Shown here: positions 56,346 through 64,000 of the stretch, one piece after another
How the letters are laid out: the number at the start of each line of letters is the position of its first letter
Numbering within the stretch: the first letter of the stretch is position 1
Assembly: GCA_011037195.1 (NCBI GenBank)
Contig: JAAEAF010008955.1
Location: 1-64,000 of the forward strand
Source of the DNA: Triatoma infestans
Taxonomy: Eukaryota > Arthropoda > Insecta > Hemiptera > Reduviidae
Length of the DNA stretch: 64,000 nt
Direction of reading: 5' to 3'
The notes under the pieces: generated by a model
Told to the model about the DNA's origin: nothing
The model's input: the letters and a program-made list of their open reading frames with translations, nothing else
Databases searched by the model: none
Program-made: the position numbers and the translations under genes

Positions 56346-57225
56346 GGCTTCGTCACCTTAACGGCAACGATATGCATGGGAGAGAAAATTAAGCCCCGCC
56401 TACTACTTACCATTTATAAAATGGTGGGGGATGTTAAGCCACGCCCCTCCGTTGAGCATTCTACAATTCCCACCCTATTTCTTGCCAGTGTAGATTTAGC
56501 ATTAGAGTCAATACTGGCATGAAAAAGACTATTGCAATATTAGGGGGAAACAACTCAATCCAAACACTGTTTTCTTATTTATTATATACATAAATAACGT
56601 AAGTCAGAGATATTAAACGTTTCTTGAGTAATGAGAAGTAATTTATTTAAAATTTGACTTTTTATTAAATAACACATTTTTTTTTTTTAGCAATTACACT
56701 AAAAAATATATTTCTATCATCATCTTTTATGTAGATAGTAAAAAATTAAATTTATCGAAAACATTTTTAAGATTAAATTAATGAGCTTGTTTTAATTTTT
56801 ATATATTATAATTATCAAAGCAAAAAAAAAAAAAAAAATTGCTTTAATTATAACGACAAAAAACACATTGATTATTTTAATTATCTGAATTTTTCTAAAC
56901 CACTTTTTTTTTGGCCTTTTACTAAAAAAAAAATAAATAAAAAAACTGAATTCTAGATAAATTTTACAGATAAATTGGAATGAAAAAAATAATAAGTTAA
57001 TAATGAGAGACAGTTTTGGTAGTTATCTAACTCAAATAGAATCATTATGTTTACGATTCTCTTAGTTAGTCATTACTGTTCCTGAAATCGTGAATCATTA
57101 AAAGAATGACTTAACAGAATTTCCCCAATGGTAATAAACTTTACCGACCGGTTCATCATCACACAATACTTTGACTTTCTCCAATTGTAAATATTATACT
57201 TAATTATTGACACATGTTCTTCAGA
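56346..57225. other. No gene seen
   Basis: The first ~130 bp is a GC-richer 3' UTR of the Penelope copy with an internal near-repeat (taagccccgcc / taagccacgcc). The rest is AT-rich. Confidence 0.5.
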
Positions 57226-57640
57226 CACAGCAGTAAGAGATAGTATTGCGGTAGTGCCAAATTTTAGAGAAATTAAGTTTCCGCCGGAAATGCATGTTCT
57301 GAGGCCTCTTCAATAAAAAAAAAAAGAAAAGTTTTTAAGGAATGGTTAAGATTTCTTGTTTGAAGAACTGTTATGAAGAACAAACTTAATATTTCGTTTG
57401 CTTATCAATTTCGCAACAGAAATCACACATCAACTAACCATGCGACTTTACTGTTTTTTTTCTTTCATTTTCTCGAAAACATTTCCAAAAAATTTTCTCA
57501 AAACATCGAATATTAACTACATAAATAAATATAGCTTATCAATTTTATTTGAAACAATTTATAATAAGATCGGAGGAATCTGTGACGACGTTAGGTTTCA
57601 AATGTTAATGCGTGTTTGTTGAATGATATTATTGGTGGAG
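57225..57640 (+). repeat. Diverged repeat B fragment
   Basis: It keeps cagtaagagatagtattgcg, ccgccggaaatgcatgttct and related landmarks. Confidence 0.5.
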
Positions 57641-57775
57641 CTGTGTTTTCTGGACAATAATTTAATCACTTCAAGTATTACCTCTTTAAGATTCTGTCCC
57701 TCTAATACCGCTATTTTTAAGTTTCCAAAGAAAATTTAAAGATATTAAATACACTAAGAGAAATAAAGTTGTGTG

Positions 57776-58298
57776 TGTAGTGGAAGGACGAAATCGAAAA
57801 ATAATACTTTTTTAAAATTAATTTAGAATATTTTATAATTATCTTGCTGCTGTGAATTTAACTTCAAAAAGAGTGTATTTTAGTGTCAAGTAGTGTAAAT
57901 TAGGATCATAGCAAATAGAAAAACAAAGGCACAAAATCCCGTTAGGAGAAACCTTTTGTAAAAGAAAATTCCCCCGCTAGAGAGAGAGAGAGCAATTCCA
58001 AAGAATAGAGTCTGCATCAGCTTTCAAATAGTTCAGTTCAAAAAAGATAGTCTGTACTTAGCCCTCAAACAACTAAGTCGCATTCTGCTTCCAAAGCCAG
58101 AACACTTCAGGAATCGTAGCTGTGATATTATAAAGCTATTTAAATTCAGTTAGAAAATATATTTATTTTATAAATCTGTGGTGCTTTCTTGATTATATTC
58201 TTATTACTTCTATCTCAAACATAATTACAAGCCCTTTTTCTACAACACCGCTCGTGCTACACACTACAACTACAAACACATCACACCAAAACATTACA
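57776..58298 (+). repeat. LTR-like repeat Z, longest copy
   Basis: It begins TGTAGTGGAAGG and ends with accaaaacattaca. A (GA)n stretch lies at about 57979-57991. It shares the 3' third with 29020-29466 and 46470-46797. Confidence 0.5.
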
Positions 58299-58323
58299 TG
58301 TGATTGTGTCATACCAGAATTTT

Positions 58324-59240
58324 TACTTTCTCTTACTCCTAGTAAGAGGAAGTATTTTAATCGTATCAAATTGTCGGTATCGAGTTTTCACCGGAAATAT
58401 CCGTTTTGAGATCCCCTGAGTCCAAAGAAGTAGTTTTTAGCAAATGGTCTGTGTGTGTATGTATGTGAACAGCACAGCTCCAAAACGAAAAACCGCAGAA
58501 AGTTGAAAGTTGATATTCCGTTTAGTATCACCAGGGGATCTGACTGTACGTTATTTGTCAAAATTCCTCAACTGGAAGTACCACTTTACAATTTTTTTTT
58601 TTTTACTTTTTTGCGTTTTTCTCAAAAATGGCTCTGATGATTTTCTTCAAACTTAGTATATCAACTACACGTACAAAGAGCTACGACTTTTATTTCAAAC
58701 ATTTCATCTAAAGTGGTAGTTCAGTTTATTAGACAATTCTGTCATTTAAATAATTTTTATAAGAATTGAATATGTTCTTGAAATTCCGAGTTTGAAGAAA
58801 ATCGGATAACCGTAAGTGCATTTACTTTACCACTTTACTAAATGATTTTTTTCTCACTTTTTCTCAATTTTCTCAAAAATGGTTTCGACGATTTTTTGGA
58901 AACTTCATATATAAACTAAACATACAAAGATCTACAACTTTTATTTAAAATATTTCTCTGGAAATATTCATTTAAGGGCACTTTTAAGGGAGGGATGGTG
59001 TTATATTTTTCTCTAAAGTGCTATCAATTCTATCATCCAAAGAAAATTAATTAGAAATAAATAGATGGCCAAAATTCCGAGTTTCAAGAATATTAATAAA
59101 CTGGAAGTGCACTTTTACTGAAGTTTTTTCAGTTTTCGACGAATTTCATTAAATTTAGTACAATAACTTTAAAAATTGTCAATTATAATTTTGAGAACTG
59201 GAGTAAGGGAAAGTTGAGTGAGTGTTTCACACTAGATTTT
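58324..59240 (+). mobile_element. Repeat B, near full-length copy
   Basis: It runs from tactttctcttactcctagt through a short GT tract (58450-58464) and three submonomers to gagtgtttcacactagattt. Confidence 0.85.
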
Positions 59241-59604
59241 TTTAAGTGTGGTGGTGATAGTAAATATAAAAAAATTAACAATTTAAAATTATAGAATAAT
59301 AATTTTGAATTATACCAAAATATTATAATAAATAAATAAAAAAAAATAGTAAATATATATATAAGTGAGAAAATAGGTTAACGGTAAATTCTGGTTTTTA
59401 TTTTATTTTTTTTAAAGGTCAAAACCATTTAGAATTTTAAGAATTCTGATGGGTAGTGTTTTGGATTGTAACATATAAATGCCCGTTATGCCTTTTTACC
59501 TATGCAGTTTTTCATTAAATTAAAACAAAATTGCTGTTTATTTATCTAATGACTTCTTCACAAGTTATTAATAACAACTTAGTCTCTCTAATATGTCCAT
59601 AACT

Positions 59605-60170
59605 TAATTTTATAAATATTTTCCATGATAGCCTGCTTCTTTTTTGTGGTCATCGACTGTGGTTTCGGGAGTTCGCCCATCATCAGGATTGATTTGTTTG
59701 TCAAACAGTCTAATAACATACACTTGCACAGAGCAAATTTATTTGATACACTTTTGCTTTATTTCAAATCAAATCATTCTCTATCAAAATTTAACCAAAT
59801 TTGCTCAGTGCAAGTCTATTTCATCACACTGTTTTGATGGTTGGTGGGCGTATGTCCGAAATTTGTGGATGACCACAAAAAGAAGCAGCAGCCTAGCATG
59901 GAAAATATCTCTGATGCTTTCCAAATCTGCGGGACCAGCCACAACAACTATTTTCTATCTACTAACGCAGTGTAGCCCGCAAGGAGTATCTGTTGCATAC
60001 AGTTACTTGGGGATTAGCGACCCCCGAATAACCACAGCTCAGTACTCCATGCACTTCGTCAGAACAGTACACAGTATACTTAAAAGTACATACATTCTAC
60101 TCTTAACAGACAAAGACAAACACAGTACACAAACTAGCGTCTAGGTTCCTAGTTAATTTGCCTAAGCCAA
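59605..60170 (+). repeat. Motif D foldback followed by an LTR-like segment (first copy)
   Basis: Arms at 59605-59740 (minus, CTGATGA at about 59680-59686, CATC/GATC-type stem I) and 59785-59930 (plus, core eroded) form a foldback. A ~230-bp segment follows (ctactaacgcagtgtagccc to ttcctagttaatttgcctaa) that recurs at 60585-60790. Confidence 0.65.
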
Positions 60171-60177
60171 GAGAGAA

Positions 60178-60320
60178 GCAAGGGATTAGTAGCTAAGTGG
60201 TAGCGCGCTGGACTATCAACGCGGAGAACTCTACAACTCACTGTCCGATAATGGGCAGGATTTTCTGTCGCTAGAGAACACTGCTTGGAGACCGGCAGTG
60301 CACTGATAAGATTAGTTGGA
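60178..60320 (+). mobile_element. SINE-1, shortened copy
   Basis: The head agctaagtggtagcgcgctg is followed directly by the core (actcactgtccgataatggg; ggagaccggcagtgcactga). The B box region is missing. Confidence 0.65.
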
Positions 60321-60429
60321 AGATTATAATTAATTGGATTATGTAATTAGGTGTATTGAAGATGCTGTCCCCTAAAAGTGATATAAGGAGGTGTCCTGCA
60401 ATTATATTTGCGGTTAATCGTACTGCAAG

Positions 60430-60790
60430 TCTATTTTATCACAATCTTTTGCCAAAAAAGATCCTGATGGTGGGAGTATGCTCTAAACTGGTCGATGACC
60501 ACAAAAAAGAAGCAGGCTATTACGGAAAATATCTTTGATGCTTTCCAACTCTGCGGAACCAATCACAACAACTATTTTCTATCTACTAATTCAGAGTAGC
60601 CTGCAAGGGGTATCTGTCGCATACAGTTACAGTTGGGGAGTAGCGACCCCACGAATAACCACAACTCAGTACTCCATGTACTTCGTCAGAACAGTACGCA
60701 GTACACTTAAAAGTACATACATTCTACTCTTAACAGACAAGGACAAACACAGTACACAAACTGGAGTCTACGTTCCTAGTTAATTTGCCT
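60430..60790 (+). repeat. Second copy of the motif D right arm plus LTR-like segment
   Basis: It corresponds to 59790-60160 with moderate divergence. The hammerhead-like core is damaged (CTGATGG, CTAAACTGGTC), but GATC and GATGACC flanks are kept. Confidence 0.65.
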
Positions 60791-60825
60791 AAGCCAAGGG
60801 ACAAGGAAGGGAATAGCAAAGTGAA

Positions 60826-61290
60826 ATGAAAACAAGAATTAGTTGGCTTCTCGACCAATTCAAGGTAAAAAACAAAAACCAAAAAAGTAATTTTGTAATT
60901 GTTTTTTAATAATTTACAAGTTCGACGTTTCGACAAACTTTGTTTGCCTTCTTCAGGAACAATACAAAATTTAGAGAAAAAATTATAACATAAAACACAA
61001 ACAAAAAACAAAATACATGGGTGCGATTAGACTGTAAGATTAGTCATGAGTCTGTAATCATTACAGACTTAGCAGTCCTACTGTAATTGCACCCATGTAA
61101 TTTGTTTTTTGTTTGTGTTTTATGTTAGAATTTTTTCTCTTTTTATTTTGTGTTGTTCCTGAAGAAGGCAAACAAAGTTTGTCGAAACGTCGAACTTGTA
61201 AATTATTAAAAAACAATTACAAAATTACTTTTTTGGTTTTTTGTTTTTTACCTTGAATTGGTCGAGAAGCCAACTAATTCTTGTTTTCAT
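60826..61290. repeat. Foldback E with complete outward hammerhead-like motifs
   Basis: Arms of ~195 bp (60826-61025 and 61088-61290) are near-perfect inverted repeats around a ~60-bp centre. Each arm carries a 41-nt module, minus at 60920-60960 and plus at 61155-61195. It consists of GTTC, CTGAAGA, a 7-bp stem II (GGCAAAC/GTTTGTC, loop AAA), GAAA, palindromic ACGT, a cleavable GTC, and GAAC, which pairs perfectly with GTTC. All core positions of a minimal type I hammerhead fit. SINE-1 head sequence lies on both sides. Confidence 0.85.
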
Positions 61291-61328
61291 ATTACAACTA
61301 ACGGCCAACAAAGAAAATCTTCTGATAA

Positions 61329-61515
61329 GAACAGCTAAGTGGTAGCGCGCTGGACTAGCAACGCGGAGAACTCTACAATCTAGTAGCCTCTACAACTCAC
61401 TGTCCGGTAATGGGCAGGGTTTTAATGTCGCTAGAGGACACTGCTTGGAGACCGGCAGTGCACTGAGAAGGCTCCGGTGGGCACAATAGATCTTTCAAGT
61501 CAATAGATCCATAAC
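61329..61515 (+). mobile_element. SINE-1 with the alternative tail
   Basis: It has the head agctaagtggtagcgcgctg, the core cactgtccggtaatgggcag, then ggctccggtgggcacaatag and atctttcaagtc in place of the gcgcccatgac end seen at 37980. Confidence 0.75.
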
Positions 61516-61536
61516 TCAGTGTAGGAAAAAAAAATG

Positions 61537-62184
61537 TCTGGTATGAAACACTCACTCAACTTTCTCCTACTGGAGTTTACAGAATTATAATTGAGAAATT
61601 GCCTATAAACGTATAATTTTTACTTCAATAAATGTTCATTTGTCTTCAGTTTTATAAAATAAAAGAATCTAAATTTAGTATAATGACTGTTCTTGAGGAA
61701 AGTATTAATCTCCCACCCATCCTACTCCTAAACTACTTGAAATGAAGTTTTTCAGAAAAAAGTTTAAAACAAAAGTTGGACGGTCTCTGTATTCACAGTT
61801 TAGTATATCACAATTTAAAGAAATCTGTCAATATTTATATGGTGAAAAACGCACTTCCGGTCAAACCGATTTGTTTTTTCAAACTTGAAAATTTTGGCAA
61901 CATATTAAATTCTAATTAATATTATTTAGATAATAAACTCAAATAGAACTTTATAAGTAAACAAAGGCCGTCGCCTTAAATAAATTTTCCCAGAGATATG
62001 TATCTAAATAAAAATTGTAGCTCTCAATATATGTAATTCATATACCAAGTTTCATGAGAAACGTTGAAGCCATTTTTGAGAAAATCGGAAGTAAAAAAAA
62101 ATCAGTAAAATGATACTTCCGGTTGAGGAATTTTGAAAGGCAACTTATTGTTTGATCCCTTCTTACTAGCAGTACGAGAGTTAG
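61537..62184 (-). mobile_element. Repeat B, partial copy missing the (GT)n region
   Basis: It begins tctggtatgaaacactcact and ends tcttactagcagtacgagag. Submonomers with CACTTCCGG and TACTTCCGG are visible, but the head between them is deleted. Confidence 0.75.
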
Positions 62185-64000
62185 TTAACAAGAGTTCCCT
62201 TGCTGTAGTTAATTAGTATCAAACTGACTTCAAACTGGAAGTCCGTTTAAGTAACACTTAATTTTAAAGAAAATCTATTAACCGGATGCGGGTCTTTGAA
62301 AATGTGTTTTTTCGATTTCCTTTCTTTCTTGATTAGGTTTTTTCCCTAATTACTGAAGCAACGGTTTAAGTCAAGCGCCTCTCTCCATCTTTCTCAGAGT
62401 CCTGCCAATTACCGTCTCTCAGACAACGATCTGCCATTTCCTCTTCCAGGCTATCACTCTCCTCGGTCTCCGATTTGTCCACCGTCTCTCCGGATTCCAT
62501 TCCGACGCCCTGCTGCTTGGCCACTTCTGTTCTGGTTCTTTCTTCGTCTTTATTTTTCTTTCCCCAACATCCTCGACTTTTCTCACTTCCTTCCTCCCTA
62601 TCTCATTTCTTATACTTTATCTATTCTGAACCTACACTACGATCAAACTTCGCCACAAATCTATTTTTTACGGTCAAGGTTTCTGACGTATAAAGGAGGA
62701 AAGGTCCTTCAGTAACCGAATAAAAGATTACTTTTTTTTTTATTCTTTTTATAATATAGTGCCGTACTCAACAGTAAAGTATGCAGCATCTTTGTGGCCT
62801 TATTTACTTCACTAATTCGTCTTCAAAATCTCCATTAACGGTACCTCCATTCTTATCCAACTGTGGTTCCAAATATTTAATCTCCTACCTCAAACAACAT
62901 AATCATCCACTTCACAACTTATCGCGCCATATTGGTACTTATCAAACTTTATTTCTCATACCCCACCCAAAACGAATTTTAATTTTTTTTTTTAATTTCC
63001 TCAGACGATCATTGCGCAAAACAAAGCGACCTTACTATTATTGTTCTAAAATATTTTCTTAAAACTTCATTATCCCATCCAACAACATATAACTTATTAA
63101 TTTTATTTGCAACATTTTTTTTTTTGTTTTCTTGAAAAAAATTTAATTTAAAAAAAATTTAGTTTTTTTAAATTAAAAAATCATTTAGTAAAAACTCCGA
63201 TTTCTAAAGAATTTTTTTTTTATCAGAATTGTAAAAATTGTATTAAGAAAAATACATAGTTGAATGATTGTTTCAATTCAGATTTATTGGTCATGCTAAG
63301 AATAAACTAAAGCTGGAGGAGAAAGAAGAGGTAAAGTATCGAAGTGTTTTTTTTTTTTGTCTTAGCAGAAGTCTACCTGATATAAACAAATTTCTACAAT
63401 TTTACAGAGAGACCATTATCAGAACTGACTTTGAAGTCTATATCATATAAAAAAAAAAAAAAAAAAAAATAGTTTCATTTGTCAAAAATAATTCATAAAA
63501 CTTCGAAGATCGATAAAGAGGATTAATATTATCCTTTTAAATTTATTTTTTTAATTATTTACGATTATATTCTAAATAAAAATAGTAAGTAATAAAAAAT
63601 ATGGTATATTACTATTATTATAAGCAGTAATAAACAAGCATTTCAAAAAAAAAAAATTATTATCTAGGGAAACATATGTTGGCCGCCGTCCAATGTCCAG
63701 TGTTGGTCCACTATTATTATATTTATGTATATGAATACTTGTGTGAGCAATTACTTACTAAATAAGGATTTATAAATAATCCTATATATATTATTTTAGA
63801 AGCTTTATACAATTTATAAAAAAAAAAAAAAAAGTAGTGTGTAAAACTTAACACGACTTACTCTTACTGAAAGTTACATAGTTATAGATAAATGTAAAAA
63901 TCTTATATTTGACTGAAATGGTACTACAGAGGAAAGCCAAACATTCACCCCTCTCCACAGACCCCAAAATCTACTGGCCCCAAAATATTACAAATAAATG
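62185..64000. other. No gene recognised; pyrimidine-rich block at about 62350-62700
   Basis: A C-rich stretch (ccatctttctcagagtcctg onward) stands out from the AT-rich surroundings and could be a retroelement in reverse, but no motif is convincing. The remainder is AT-rich with long homopolymers. Confidence 0.45.

Overview
The window reads as intergenic, repeat-dominated DNA from an animal nuclear genome, most likely an arthropod. It is AT-rich, full of poly-A/T and microsatellites, and I found no convincing host gene. The arthropod guess rests mainly on the 3' part of an R1-type non-LTR retrotransposon (a mostly arthropod clade), with abundant Jockey-type fragments, mariner/Tc1 transposons, an RTE-like element, tRNA-derived SINEs and Penelope-like sequence. 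The species cannot be named from this.

Layout. 1-3.4 kb: a near-identical ~2.3-kb tandem duplication built around copies of a ~1-kb dispersed repeat (called repeat B here), two of them head to head. 5.8-7.7 kb: the 3' end of a non-LTR element with an intact mariner (351-aa transposase, minus strand) in its 3' UTR. 8.9-9.9 kb: a full repeat B. 10.5-15.5 kb: Jockey-type fragments, one with a clear 10-bp target-site duplication. 15.6-16.2 kb: a foldback carrying hammerhead-ribozyme-like motifs. 16.3-17.4 kb: a SINE split by a 5'-truncated R1 element. 18-22 kb: an RTE-like fragment, a SINE with target-site duplication, a decayed Tc1 transposase. 23.4-31.5 kb: a deleted mariner and many non-LTR fragments and LTR-like repeats. 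33.1-35.4 kb: a non-LTR tail and a second mariner broken by one frameshift. 37-51 kb: SINEs, LTR-like repeats, interleaved inverted repeats, repeat B inside a Tc1 derivative, and a solo LTR inside a Tc1 pseudogene inside a repeat B. 51.5-56.3 kb: Penelope-like sequence interrupted by a truncated Jockey element and a Harbinger-like element. 57-62 kb: LTR-like and repeat B copies, a duplicated foldback block, and a second kind of hammerhead foldback. The last 1.8 kb holds little.

No genes work together here; the story is layered transposition. The most interesting structure is a set of foldback units, from at least three sequence families, in which each arm carries a hammerhead-like motif (CTGANGA core, short stem II, GAAA, palindromic stem III, GTC-type cleavage site) and the two motifs always point outward from the centre. 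Hammerhead motifs are known in Penelope-like retroelements, and a Penelope GIY-YIG endonuclease remnant lies in the same window.
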